Below, piece by piece: positions 1 to 11,121 of a stretch of 64,000 nucleotides of DNA. Below the pieces are notes generated by a model, which was not told where the DNA came from, did not search any database, and was given only the letters and a program-made list of their open reading frames with translations. The stretch covers positions 8,405,654-8,469,653 of the forward strand of contig CM054115.1 of the NCBI GenBank assembly GCA_028673005.1, written 5' to 3'. The stretch comes from Tanypteryx hageni (taxonomy: Eukaryota; Arthropoda; Insecta; Odonata; Petaluridae). Each line of letters opens with the position of its first letter. The first letter of the stretch is position 1. Both the position numbers and the translations under genes were made by a program.

Positions 1-274
1 ACAATAATGAGGAGGTGCTCCATTTTGTTGGAAGTAAAACTTTAGACGCTCATCTAGGGGCATTTCGTCCAAGAAAGGCAGCATATTGGTTTCTAAGAGA
101 CAAAGGTAAATCTCACCTGTCAGACGTCCGTCCAAGAAGACAGGCCCCAAAATTTTGTCACCAAAAATTCCACACCACACGTTGATCCGCAGATCAATTT
201 GATAGTGTCCTTCTTGAATTGCATGGGGATTCATCTCGGGCCAATACACAAAGTTGTGCCTATTTACAGAACCA
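1..274 (-). pseudogene. Mariner-like transposase, DDE catalytic part
   Basis: Read on the - strand from 274 to 1, an open frame begins NGSVNRHNFVYWPE, passes through VWCGIFGDKILGPVFLDG and ends with QQNGAPPHY at the window edge. These are the signature blocks of the DDE_3 domain in mariner-like transposases of the kind that carry an N-terminal DUF4817 helix-turn-helix. The family normally has D in QQDGAPPHY; here it is N, so the second catalytic aspartate is lost and the protein would be inactive. The upstream half is at 3246-3647, separated by the piggyBac. The frame is otherwise undamaged here. Confidence 0.85.
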
Positions 275-278
275 TTAA

Positions 279-957
279 CAAGGGGACTATGCCACATTCA
301 GATAACCAATCTTGTTCTTCTTTTGCAAGCGTTTAGGAACCGATGCGTAATAGAAAGTGTGCAAGTAATACGACCCGCCTCTCAAGCATTTTGGAGAAAA
401 AGCATAATTTCAATGGGAGAAGCAGCTTAAACACTATTCCTGTTTTCTAATAATGTTGTAGCGATTAGCCTAATTGGTTAAATTCGGGATTTCTATGATG
501 AGGGTCCGGGTTAGTTAGTTACGTAAACAAAGTTCCTTAACTAGTCGCGTGGGGTCTTTTAAAACCCCTAAATTATTTTTTAAATTTAATAATAAAATGT
601 TACGTTATTTTCATTATACTGTAAAGTACATCATTTTAATTTAAAATGAAATAGTTTATGTAGAATTTTGTCAAGACAAAACAAGTTTTGTAAATAAACA
701 AAATTTTACTTTTTTTAGTTACCAGTGCTATCCTAACATTCGTAACATTTCAAAATCATATGCTCTTTACATATAAAATCACCACAATTTGCACATTTAC
801 TTTGCACTTTTATGTTCTTGTTTCTAGGGCAAAATCTACAAAGAGTGAACACATGCGTTTGTTTTTGGCGGTAACGAATACTGGGGGTGGATGACCGTAC
901 GCTCCACACGGCCGAAGGGATGGCACATGCGGTTGCTTAGGGGTCGGTTTATTGCTG
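279..957. repeat. Left arm of the fold-back piggyBac
   Basis: Reverse complement of 2453-3242, apart from scattered substitutions and about 105 bp present only in the right arm (roughly 2899-3006). It includes the terminal CAAGGGGACT, 3' UTR-like DNA, and the cysteine-rich C-terminus on the - strand. Confidence 0.85.
733..855 (-). pseudogene. piggyBac C-terminal cysteine-rich domain (left-arm copy)
   Basis: On the - strand the frame reads CRFCPRNKN, then CANCGDFICKEH and KCYEC followed by a stop. The CxxC / CxxC / H / CxxC spacing is that of the zinc-binding CRD at the C-terminus of piggyBac transposases, which binds the element ends. It is the 3' end of the gene whose N-terminus is at 1390-1869. 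The DDD catalytic core between them is largely absent. Confidence 0.75.
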
Positions 958-1389
958 CGACAGGAAGGGAATTTTAACACGTTGACTGCAGGGGTTGTCA
1001 TTCAATACTCCTCAGGGGTGGGGATTAGTTTGTTACTTGGTAGGATGACTCACGCTTGAGACATCTGCTGCTCAGTAGGGTTATTGAATGACTCATACCG
1101 CACACAATGTGATTTTTCCACAAAATTCCTAATGTATCTATATGTACATACCTTGTGATTTTCTCTGCCTGATTCTGTGTCTCTTTTTGAAAGATGCCAC
1201 CCATATTGAACTAGCAATGAAGACAAAGTGAAACTGATATGCAGCTGCCATGGCACATTGCTGTAAAATCCTCGTCGTCACTTGCTCAAATTGTGCCCTT
1301 GATTCCACAAAGCGGTCATATGTCCACTAATCTATTATGGCGTACTTATCTTGTTTTATTCCACCTTTACGTCTTCCCACCTCCTCAAA

Positions 1390-1869
1390 TCATCTTTTCT
1401 TTTCAAACAATGAGCACCTTTTCGTCGCAGATTTTGTAAACTCCAATGAGGATGATCCTTGGCCAGGGCAACGACTTTTTTTTTTATAACTGATTGGAAT
1501 GAAATCATAAACTTTCTCCTTTGGCACGTACCAATCGTCTTCTTTGTTTTCCTCTGCGTCAACCTCTTCATATTGAACTTCACTGTCACTTTCGTCAGGC
1601 AAAATGAGTTCTTCGTCCACAATAACTTTATTTTCTCCCAACATGTCTACAATTCGGTCATATATTTCTTTTCCCATCACAGAAGAAACAGTGGAAATTG
1701 TAGAATTGGACACTCTTATAATAAGATCATCCTGAAGGAGCATTTCTTCGCAGTACACTAATGCATTTTTCAATTCTGCTTTCGATTTTACGTCGTGAAT
1801 TGATCTTTCACAGTTGTCACTGTCCTCTTGAAGGGGAACACCACTCGATGTTCCAGGTTGTGGATCCAT
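1390..1869 (-). pseudogene. piggyBac-like transposase, N-terminal fragment
   Basis: A 159-residue frame starting MDPQPGTSSG with an acidic stretch (ILPDESDSEVQYEEVDAEE), as commonly found at piggyBac N-termini before the DDD domain. The reading then changes frame (an alternative frame covers 1356-1622), and the catalytic domain is missing before the C-terminal CRD at 733-855. The start is chosen because it is the first ATG after stops and gives the typical acidic leader. The piggyBac assignment rests on this leader together with the CRD and the TTAA site. Confidence 0.6.
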
Positions 1870-2452
1870 TTTAGGGAACAGAAAGAATGCTTCTTCACAA
1901 ATATTTCACACAGATGTAGGAAAGACCGTCAAACCACTGCAAAAGCTGTTGAAAGACTGCTGAGAATTAGTCACCCGACTTCGCAGGCAGGGCAATAGTT
2001 TCGTCGACGAAAGACTTGGGCATCCAGGCTATTGTGTATCGAGTAGGGTCGAGTGGGGGGGGGTGTGGGGGGAGGTGTAAATTCTAGACATCTCCGTGTA
2101 AAAAATCTCCTAATATTAGGAAGAATCGACAATTTCCTTAAGCATGTATACAGCGTGAATGCGTAAAAATTAAATAACAATGTATTGCAAATAAAAATAT
2201 TTATTGGCAATTAAAAAGAAAAGTATTTCTTAAAAACGTAATTCTCTCTTTAACAGACGAAAACTTTTAAAAATAATGTGTTTATTTCCTCTCCGAGTTT
2301 TGTTCTGCTGCATGCATAATTGAATACAACTATTATTTCTGACAACAAAATAAGAACTCCGAAAACTGTGATACATATTTTTCACTTTCTTTCTCTAGGG
2401 ATGTCTTTGCTCCACTTTCTCCCTTCACATGTGGCCCCACAACCTTCCCATT

Positions 2453-3242
2453 GCAGCAATAAACCGACCCCTAAGCAACCGCATGTGCCATCCCTTCGGC
2501 CGTGTGGAGCGTACGGTCATCCACCCCCAGTATTCGTTACCGCCAAAAACAAACGCATGTGTTCACTCTTTGTAGATTTTGCCCTAGAAACAAGAACATA
2601 AAAGTGCAAAGTAAATGTGCAAATTGTGGTGATTTTATATGTAAAGAGCATATGATTTTGAAATGTTACGAATGTTAGGATAGCACTGGTAACTAAAAAA
2701 AGTAAAATTTTGTTTATTTACAAAACTTGTTTTGTCTTGACAAAATTCTACATAAACTATTTCATTTTAAATTAAAATGATGTACTTTACAGTATAATGA
2801 AAATAACGTAACATTTTATTATTAAATTTAAAAAATAATTTAGAGGTTTTAAAAGACCCCACGCGACTAGCTAAGGAACTTTGTTTACGTAACTAACTAA
2901 GGGTTAACAGATGAAAACCTTGAAAAAATAATGTACTTTGCAGTTAATTAACATGAAAATAATAATTGCAAAAACTTGAGAGAAAAAAAAGTTTCGAGTG
3001 AGATTCAAAACCCAGACCCTCATCATAGGAATCCCGAATTTAACCAATTAGGCTAATCGCTACAACATTATTAGAAAGCAGGAATAGTGTTTTAGCTGCT
3101 TCTCACATTAAAATTACGCTTTTTCTCCAAAATGCTTGAGAGGCGGGTCGTATTACTTGCACACTTTCTATTATGCATTGGTTCCTAAACGCTTGCAAAA
3201 GGAGAACAAGATCGGTTATCCGAATGTGGCGTAGTCCCCTTG
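2453..3242. repeat. Right arm of the fold-back piggyBac, with second CRD copy
   Basis: Inverted copy of 279-957. It carries the + strand CRD frame at 2556-2678 (same cysteine pattern and stop as the left copy) and ends GTCCCCTTG at 3242. The right arm has about 105 bp of AT-rich sequence not present in the left arm. Confidence 0.85.
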
Positions 3243-3245
3243 TAA

Positions 3246-3647
3246 GATGGAAGCACGCTTCATTGCTGAACAGAATGTGCCCCGCCAGGTTTCTCATAAT
3301 TTGTCGGGTTCCCTGAAACCACTCACAAAATTCCAACCGTCTGTCTGCGTCGTCTCCATGGAGATGTTGAACGAAAGTTGTTTTGTACGGGTGGAATCTG
3401 TCCTTGGCAAGAATCCGCTGGACAGAACTTTTGCTTATCCCAATATTGTGTCTTCAGCCCCAGTAGAACTTCGCGGCCTGTCATTCACGCTTCCAGTTTC
3501 GTTGAAGCTATTGAAAGCATTGCATATCATTTTCTCTGACGGTTCTGGCTGCTCCACATGACGACGGTGGTACTCCCTTGCTGCTCTACGAAGGTTCAAG
3601 CCGAACATGTAAAGAATCACCATTTCCTTATCACACGCTGAGTACAT
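3246..3647 (-). pseudogene. Mariner-like transposase, N-terminal DUF4817 part
   Basis: The frame from 3647 reads MYSACDKEMVILYMFGLNLR and continues through an FNSFNETGSVNDRPR motif, the DUF4817-type helix-turn-helix that binds the TIR. Compared with the copy at 58945-59801, about 27 residues are missing after SSTGAED. It resumes with SKSSVQRILAKDRFHP and, in the other ORF, RLEFCEWFQGTRQIMRNL and ILFSNEACFHL, the block around the first catalytic aspartate. The canonical ILFSDE is here ILFSNE, so this D is also lost. The frame is cut at 3245 by the piggyBac. Confidence 0.8.
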
Positions 3648-4126
3648 TTCTCCGCCCGCACTCCAGAACTGCTACTTGAAAACTGAAATTTCCGGTGTGA
3701 CTGTCACGTCTCCAAACACCAACAATGAAAAATGAAGGTTAAAATGAGGCGGCAACATCAACAATCACAGTTTCCACCAAAATCACCAGTAAATTAATTA
3801 ATTCATTGTTAGGCATTAGCTAATCCATTTTAATGATAGCAATTGATATCAATTGTTGTTGACATTTGTCAAATGCCACACTCTCTTGCATAATTCACAC
3901 TTCTTGCCTCCTCACATAGCTCCTTTATGTGGACATAAGAATTTCCGCAGTCACTTAACCATTGATGAGCCAAGAGTAGCGGTCGAACAGAAGGCTCTGA
4001 CAAAAAAAATCAACATTTCTCCCAAGAAATAGTCTATTGCAAACAACTTTGATCTCTTATTATTTTTAGATATTCTGCAAAATAACAAAGTTGTCCTATG
4101 TGGCCAGACTTCTGGGACACCCTGTA

Positions 4127-5385
4127 CCATTATATATAGACGTTTCTTACAGAGGAGGATATAACATTTAACATATAACATATAGGAGGATACTAATGTC
4201 CAGCCCAAACTACTAGAGCTGGAGAGCTGAAAGTTTCAGTTTTTGTAGATATGATGGAGAAACCTACAGATAAAATGAGACTTCTTACCTAAATGACATG
4301 AGTTTGACTCCAGAAATTCCGAAAGTTGCATTTTTTTCCCATAAGAAAAGCATTGCCCCATTTTTGTAAATTAATTTTGGGCACTTGCCCGTAAGCTAGA
4401 AAAATGAAAATTTCAGTGTCGCTAGACGACCGTAATATCTATTGATAATTATTGTTACTTTTGCTTACAGTGGGTTTGACTCCAGATATCCCAGAATATC
4501 TCCCATAAGTTAGCATGGGAAAAAGTTATCCCAGTGTGTAGACCAATCTAATAGGTTTAGTAAGCTGAAATTTTGCAGGTTTATAGAACTTATCTCATAA
4601 CCAACTATAAAAATCGAAAATTTCAAAATTGTTAAATTTTAGGGGTTGTTTTAACCTTATTTGTACTTTAAAGTTTAATAGTTTTTATCTTGAAAACTAT
4701 ATGGTGTAGGTTCCAGTTTTTGAAATAATTTTGTAGCAAGTTAAACAGAAAATATAAAATTTTGAAAATGTTAAAAAATTTGACCACTAATAATTCGCAA
4801 TTGCTTAAACATATTTTTGAGGTTTATGTATTACCGAATGTGCTACGGAGCTGAAATTTTTTTAGAGGTAGTGTTTGTAAAAAAGCGAAATAGGGACTAT
4901 AGAAATTTTGATATTTTATTTTGTTTGGCAGTTAAAAATTCTTAAAGTTTAAACAAATAGGTATATGTTTAGATACTATGGGGCGAGTTAGAAAGCTGAA
5001 AGTTTTAAGTTATTTAGAGTTTAATCTATAAAAACGAATAAACATTTCAATGTATCCATGAAATTTTATTGCGGCTGTTAAAAATTATTTAAATTTTAAC
5101 AATTAGATAAATGTTATTTCACTTCTAGAAGTGCTACAATTTTAAAATCTGGCTGAAATGTGTAGCATTAGTACCCCGTAATGGAGAAAGTATAAAATTC
5201 TAAAATTGCAAAGTTTGGGGATTGTTTTAAACTATTATTTTAACATGTGGGAAAAACGAAAATCGCTACGGAGGTGAAATCTTTAGAATTAAAAAAATAT
5301 TTGTAATGATGAAATATCTGTCTGAAAAATGAATGTTTTTTGAGGGTGAGATGAAATGCTTGCAGAATGCAAGCACCTTCTCACC
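4127..5385 (+). repeat. Hairpin/CTAG repeat family, + copy 1
   Basis: Starts with CATTATATATAGACGTTTC, then GGAGGATATAAC and AGGAGGATACTAATG. It continues as AT-rich non-coding DNA and ends with the hairpin TGCTTGCAGAATGCAAGCA at 5357-5375 and CACCTTCT. The same order recurs many times between 10.6 and 25.1 kb. The expected terminal CTAG is replaced here by the start of the next mariner relic. Confidence 0.65.
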
Positions 5386-6647
5386 ATTATTGCATCAGGC
5401 CCACAGTTCCCTTTGCCGGGTAATACATTACGTTCGCTACTGCCGTCAGACTTTCATCAACATGAATCGTTTCACATGGACAGAGGTGACAGACATGGTC
5501 TTAGTTTATGTAGCAGCAGCGGACATTGGCAAAGAGGTTCAGTTACTTTATCAAGACCATTTTCCTCTAAGACATCTTCTGCACCTCACTACATTTGCAG
5601 GTATTATCCGGCAGCTGTGGGTGACCAGTTCATTCAGGGCACACAGGCTTAATGCTGGATGGGAAAGGATTGTGTGCACTCCAGAGTTCAAAGAGAAGGT
5701 TCTGGAACAGTTCGCAGAGAACCCCTCTATCAGTACTCGCAGCATTGGACATTGCATTCATGCAGACCACACTATTGTTTGGAGGGTCATTCACAAACAA
5801 CAGCTACATCCCTACCATCCACAGAAGGTGCAAGCAATTGTCACACAGGGCTTCCCTGTAAGAGTAGAATTTGCGCAGTGTTTATTGCAGTGCCATACTG
5901 CACAGCCCCTTTTCCCCATTTTTGCTCTGTTCACGGACGAGGCATACTTCACAAGTGAGGGAATGTTCAACAGCCATGTTTGGGATGAGAAGAACCCACA
6001 TACAAAGTTAGTCCACCCATACTGGGAATGGTTTGCACTCAATGTGTGAGCAGGTATCTTCCATGATTTCCTGATCAGGCCATTCCTCCTTCCTCAACAC
6101 ATAAATGCGTGAATCTACCGGGTGTTTTTAGAGCAGACACTGCCTGAGCTACTGGAGTGTGTACCATTAGATGTCCGCAGGAACATGTGGTGCCAGTATG
6201 GTGAGGCATCACCACATTTTAGCCGTGCTTCCTGTGACTACCTCAGCATGACAATCCGGGATCATTGGATTGGTCATGGTGGTCTTGTTTCATTGCCAAC
6301 TTGATCACCAGAATTAACTCCACTGTACTTATCTCTCTGGGGCCATGAGAAGAGCCTGGTGTACGAGACCCCTGTTGACACAGAGGAGGACCCCATCACC
6401 TAGATCATTAAAGCTTGAAGAAAAATTTGTGACACACTGAGTATCTTTGAGCAGGTGCGTTGGTGTGGTATCTGGAACGAAGTTGGTGGTCGGTCCTTTG
6501 AGCGGCTACTCTGAGCAATAAATTATTGTATGAGTTATATCTCCATAACCAAGTACTTTTGGATACATGATGTATTAAAGATTTTTACTTATTTTCACCT
6601 CCTTAATATACCCTGAACGTTTGTTGGTATAATTTTGCAACACCCTG
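5386..6647 (+). mobile_element. Second mariner-like element, degenerate
   Basis: Holds a single-frame transposase pseudogene (5462-6514) and ends at AACACCCTG (6639-6647), a match to the mariner-type terminus. The left end lies just after the hairpin of the preceding repeat and shows no clear TIR, so it is probably damaged. Confidence 0.75.
5462..6514 (+). pseudogene. Mariner-like DDE transposase pseudogene
   Basis: Starts MNRFTWTEVTDMVLVYVAAA, a DUF4817 domain (residues ~1-60). It is followed by the linker NPSISTRSIGH and the first catalytic block LFTDEAYFTSEGMFNSHVW, where D is kept. The same frame continues past a TGA at 6047-6049 as AGIFHDFLI, then VFLEQTLPELLECVPLDVRR, with further stops at about 6113, 6302 and later, to the typical end GGRSFERLL. 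The second catalytic block, normally QHDGAPPHF, reads QYGEASPHF and lacks the aspartate. Length is normal for the family (~350 codons) with no frameshift, only point mutations. It belongs to a different subfamily from the 1-4124 element. Confidence 0.9.
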
Positions 6648-7124
6648 TGTATATGTGTGTGTGTGTGGGGGGCAGGGGGGTGCGTGCCCGTGTGCTTTTC
6701 AATGGGGATTGGCAATCCGTATTATAATAGCATTGCTTTAATGCTTTTTAATAGGGAAATTATTATTGTCCCAGTGATTTCAACCAAACAAACATATGAT
6801 GTTGTCATAATTTTAAAACGCGATATTTGTTATTGAATAAAAGAACGTTACTCCTTTCAATTATGGGGGTTGATGAACTGTACATAATAATAGCTTTATT
6901 TTAGCTCTTCTAAAAAGAATCAGTGGATTGTATTATAATGCAATTGATTTAAAACTACGGCGTAAACTTATAAGGACGTCAAAATCCAAAAACAAGAAAT
7001 ATTAATGATGTTATGAACTTCCTGATGCTCTGCATCCCCTCAAAATCCTACGGTGTTACTACCAATATGGACTGACATGCTTGCTGAATGCAAGCACCAA
7101 CTACTTGTGTATGTGTGTGGGTAT

Positions 7125-7155
<31 letters not shown>

Positions 7156-7390
7156 ATTCCCATTGAAAAGCAGTGTTCTGATTGCTATGGTAGCTGATGT
7201 TCTTTATTGTTGAGCATCTGCTTTTTTCCAATTAAAAACATATTTCTTCATCAATTTGGCACCGATTTGAATTTAGTCTTCAAAAATAAGAAACCACATT
7301 CTTATAACTATAGAATTGTTTTTGTCCTGAGTTTCTATCTGAATTATAACTAATTTAAAAATGCAAATTTATGAAACTCTGCACAGATTT
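6648..7390. other. Non-coding stretch with microsatellites and a repeat hairpin
   Basis: Contains a (GT)n/G-rich run at about 6649-6685, the hairpin CATGCTTGCTGAATGCAAGC at 7077-7096 (a degenerate end of the hairpin/CTAG family) and an (AT)n run at about 7137-7155. A short inverted pair (TGCTTTTCAATGGG near 6695 and its complement near 7157) brackets part of it. No gene seen. Confidence 0.5.
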
Positions 7391-7419
7391 CCATGTTTTT
7401 CTTATGTAGTATTGAAATG

Positions 7420-7840
7420 GAACATTGGGGCCAAAAATACCCACTAAAAATTAAAAAATTTGGAATTGTCGATTTTTCTGGTTGGTTGTACCTAATAACC
7501 TATCATCCTGCCAAATTTCAGGTCTGTGGCATATCTAGAAGTACCTACCTTAGGTTTTATATCATATATACTTGTATATCCTATTATATCCTGTATCCTA
7601 TATCCTCCGTAAGAAGCAGCTATTTACAATAGATGTCATTATAAATAGCTACTTCTTACATATATAGGATATATGATAGGATATATCATATAAAATCTAA
7701 GGTACTTCTAGAAGTGTTACACAGCTGAAATTTGGCATGAAGATAGATCATTTGGTAAAACCACAGGGAAAAATCGGAATTTCCAGAAAAAGGTATATTT
7801 AAGGGGTATTTTTCACGCCAATTTCCAATTTTAAACAAAC
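7420..7840. repeat. Inverted repeat with a palindromic centre
   Basis: Left arm about 7420-7600, right arm about 7660-7840. Both contain the reverse-complementary blocks AATACCC, CCAAATTTCAG and TCTAGAAGTACCTTAG. The centre pairs GTAAGAAGCAGCTATTTA with TAAATAGCTACTTCTTAC. A related arm is found at 20120-20225, so this is part of the AT-rich repeat family. Confidence 0.6.
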
Positions 7841-8429
7841 AAGAAAAGGATTGAAAACAGTGCAGGGCTATATAAAATTGCTTTTTTTAGTTATTTAAAA
7901 TTAAGATACAAAGTTGGGACATGCACCCTAATGTTGATGAAAGAATGAAGTTTATTTTATTTGAAGGCAATATTCAAATCCATGCTGAATTTGCGTAAAA
8001 ATTTTATTTTAATCGTAAAATTATGAAAACTTTTTTGGTTTTCAACAACGAAAAATAATAACTACCATAGCAACGACTCCAATGCCTTTCAATGGAAATT
8101 GATTATTCATACTTTAAGGGCATTTATATTATGCGTACACTACATTATAATCTATTTGATTTCAGCCAACAACGTATACATATGATGACGTGATGATTTT
8201 AAATTAACTTTTTTATCCGGATACGTACTAAAAACCACGTATAATGTCGCCATAATCCTAACACTTAAAATATCCCAATTTTTACATAAATTTTAGTGTA
8301 GCATATAGATACGCTATTTTCTTAATGATGATTATAGTTATTCCTGAAAAAGAGCAATCTAAGTCATGAAACCAGAAATTCGAAAATTTGGATGCGAGCC
8401 GATTGCCAGAGAATTTAGAAATTTAGAAA
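7841..8429. other. Unassigned AT-rich DNA
   Basis: No coding sequence or TIR recognised. A block around 8088 (TTTCAATGG) recalls the short inverted blocks at 6695 and 7157, so it is probably old repeat. Confidence 0.3.
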
Positions 8430-8545
8430 GATTATCTGCTACGGTGGTAGAATATCCGCCCGGCAAGTGGAAGACCCGGGTTCGATTCCCGGTCATTGCA
8501 GAAGTTCTGTTTCAAAGTTATTCCCAATATAATCAGTGTTAAAAG
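8430..8545 (+). repeat. tRNA-derived SINE-like repeat, single copy
   Basis: Contains GTGGTAGAATATCCGCCCGG and GGGTTCGATTCCCGG (a B box and TpsiC arm), followed by CTGTTTCAAAGTTATTCCC. It matches the two arms of the fold-back SINE at 23157-23580. The D-arm is shorter than in those copies by about 8 nt (GCTACGGTGG against GCTAAGGTAGTTCAGTGG). The acceptor stem does not pair, so it is not a functional tRNA gene. Confidence 0.65.
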
Positions 8546-10624
8546 AGCTATGTTTATAAAGAGTATATCTATTTATTCATTTATTTAACCAGCACACTTT
8601 TTAATATACCACCTTTTTGAAATTCGCGAATAACTGGTTCCGGAAAACTGACGCAAAATGCTAATTTGCAAAGTGCAATTCCTATTTTCCCATAAGATGC
8701 GATGTAATTACGAGCGAGTCATGCCCAGCCAAAGACTGCTATCCCTAGAGGTACCTAAAAAATTCACTTTTTTATCACAAATAATGCAGTTCAACAGAAA
8801 ATAAAAGAAAACAACCGCAAATGAAAAAACTAGCATTATAAAATTTAAAAAAATACTTTTAATTACCTTCAAAATGTGTAATAGCAAATGAAAACAGCAT
8901 AAAAAGTGATTATACTTCTTTCCATAGTACTTGTAGAGTTTACCTCCACAAAATTTTGCATGTTATTTTCGATCTTCTTTTGTTAATTCTAAGGAAATGG
9001 TTTAATTTAAATTAAACTACTGAAATAGAATTTTGAGTACATCATGCACAAATATTTTTCTGGATTCTGCAACAAATATTTCCAAGCCGAAAAAAAACAC
9101 TAGCATTAAAAAGTGGTTCCATTCTTTTACTAATTGCGTTATAAACGTATAACAGAGGATCAAAACCTAGCGTAATAAAGTTATAACATTTCTTTTAGTA
9201 ATCACGTTTAAAATGTGCGGCAAAAAATCTTACGTTACAAGATGATAGCAATTCTTAGATTTACATTAAAAATTCGTAATGAACAATGAAAACCTAACAT
9301 AACAACCGTTCCTTAATTTACATTCATAATACAAAGGTAATAGCGTTAAGTTATTAATTATTTTGGTTAAATACCAGCAACCTCACACCCGAATATTTCC
9401 AATGTCATAATCGTTCAAGTTATGAAAAATTAAACGTGCAGGCCGCTTTTCCATTAGTCAGTAATTTCTATTTTGGCCACTAGATGCCAGCAACTTCGAC
9501 TGTTATCGAAAATAAATATTATATTTACATCAGGAACATCATACTTTTTCGAAGCTTGAATAGTGTTAGTTTTTCCACCTCTTGAGCTACGACTATTTTA
9601 AAATTCATGTTATAACTTCATCAGATTCCTCTGTTAACCTGGGATTTGGAAGAACCTTTTTTCTCAACATGGTCAACATCCTTTGTGTCAGCCATTGTTA
9701 AAATAACGGATGGGTAAAAACTCGCTAAAGTAGGTCAAGAGAATTCGCCGACGCACTGATAACTTCAATTCAATGACTAATGAGGAGTTCAGCTGCCGAC
9801 TGAACTCGATCTATTTTCGCCTCAGATGCTTTTCAAGTACATTGTAGTATGTTCGCCTGATGTATTTACAGTGTAACAGGTATCTTGTATCACTTACAGA
9901 CGTGCGGCATGTACAGTGATTTTTCGAAACACGATTTTACGATCTTTTAAAATTACTATTGCTTGAATATAACTCGGGGTCTACTTTTAAAATTTAATTT
10001 CTTAAAAAAAACAGTTCGTTATATTCGGGACAATACGGTAATTTAAAATACAACAAATTACAAATTAACTTAAATTTAATTACAAACTGTGGGAGCCAAG
10101 GGGCAGAATTTGAATGGAAAGGGTTAAAACATGATAGCGCCAAACTGGAACATCTTGTCAATAGCATTCATACTTGGTTCAAAGAGTAAATGGGGTAAAT
10201 AGTATTTCCGTATCTAGGTGCTGTGTTTATGCTTTGCTAGTATGATTTACGTATATGGTTTTGAAGTTTTCACTCAAAAGAGTTCATACGTATTTTGGTC
10301 TCTAAGTACGCTGTTCCTGAGTAGCATCGTATCCATCCTAGTATCTACTAAAGCGGGTGCTGTTTTGAAAAGAGAGAGTTCATATTTCTGCCTCTAGGGG
10401 CGCTGTTCCTACTCGGCCACCATTTTCGAAATCTTTGTCCAAAAGATTTCTGATTTTTTTGCAAAGCTAAGCCGAAAAATGTTTAAAACTGTTGGTAATC
10501 GCATGCTAAATTCTTTTAAAAAATCGGAAATTCTAACGTAAAATGGCGCGAATAGTAGGAAAACTTAAAATGAAATAACATAAATATGGGGTTTTACTCA
10601 AAGGAAAATTGATGGGACCTAAAA
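8546..10624. other. Unassigned AT-rich DNA
   Basis: No recognisable gene. Three degenerate blocks at about 10195, 10290 and 10390 resemble each other (a TCT-CTA-GG/AG...GCTGTTCCT motif after AGAGTTCATA), suggesting a decayed short tandem repeat. Near 10016-10038, ATATTCGGGACAATACGGTA resembles the end of the pogo-like MITE at 36862-37383, but no partner end was found. Confidence 0.3.
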
Positions 10625-11121
10625 AAAATTAACATTTATCTAATTATTTAAATTTATATAATATTTAATGGTCGCAATAACGATTTCATGGATACATTGA
10701 AATGTTTATTCGTTTGTATATACTAAACTCTAAGTAATTAAAAAATTTCAGCTCTTTTACTCGCCCCGTAGTATCTAAACATTTATCTATTTTTTTAAAC
10801 TTAAATTTTTATCTGGCAAACAAATCAAAATATCAAAGTTTCTATAATCCTAATTTCGTTTTTTTACAAATCCTACCTCTAAAAAGAATTTCAGCTCCAT
10901 AACACATTCGGAATTATATAAACCTTGAAAACTTGTTTAAACAATTACGAATTTTTTGCGGCCGCATTGTTACACTTTTTTGAAGATTTTCGTTTTTTCT
11001 AGTCAGTTTTGCACTAAATCTACCTAAGAAAACAATTTCAAATCTCCAGCTAACCTGGAAGTGCCTAAACATTAGTATCCTCTTATATGTTATATATTCC
11101 TCCTATTATGTTATATATATG
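10625..11121 (-). repeat. Hairpin/CTAG family, partial - copy
   Basis: Contains the family's internal blocks in reverse orientation: the GCGGCCGCATTG block, the TTTTCTAGTCAGTTTTGCAC block and CCTAAACATTAGTATCCTC. It lacks its own hairpin end. Confidence 0.6.

Larger units (their letters stand above)
279..3242. mobile_element. Fold-back piggyBac element with long inverted repeats
   Basis: TTAA at 275-278 flanks the left end. The right end is followed by TAA, with one base of the site lost. Both ends begin CAAGGGGACT read inward. The first ~680-790 bp at each end are inverted copies of each other. The left arm holds the 3' end of a - strand piggyBac gene (CRD stop at 733-735) and the right arm holds a + strand copy of the same 3' end (stop at 2676-2678). 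Between the arms lies the transposase N-terminus (1390-1869, -). The catalytic middle of the gene is missing, so this is a non-autonomous derivative. It sits inside the mariner element, whose reading frame it interrupts exactly at TTAA. Confidence 0.8.
1..4124 (-). mobile_element. Mariner-like transposon (DUF4817/DDE_3 type), interrupted, 3' end beyond the window
   Basis: The 5' terminus is at 4124, where the - strand begins CAGGGTGTCCCAGAAGTC, the usual mariner-type end, next to a TA at 4125-4126. Coding sequence runs leftward from 3647 to 3246, stops at the piggyBac inserted at 279-3242, and resumes at 274 down to base 1. Joining the flanks restores a continuous DDE reading frame across a TTAA site, which shows the two halves were one element. 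A related 5' fragment with the same end lies at 58945-59801. The 3' TIR is outside the window. Confidence 0.85.

Noticed and set aside
9629..9695. Short - strand frame MADTKDVDHVEKKGSSKSQV with a good start context and a possible donor
   Set aside because: Only 24 codons, no recognised family and no partner exon; it could be a real 5' exon but cannot be supported.
10195..10430. Three similar blocks around GCTGTTCCT
   Set aside because: Similarity is too weak to call a tandem repeat with confidence; noted only in the gap description.
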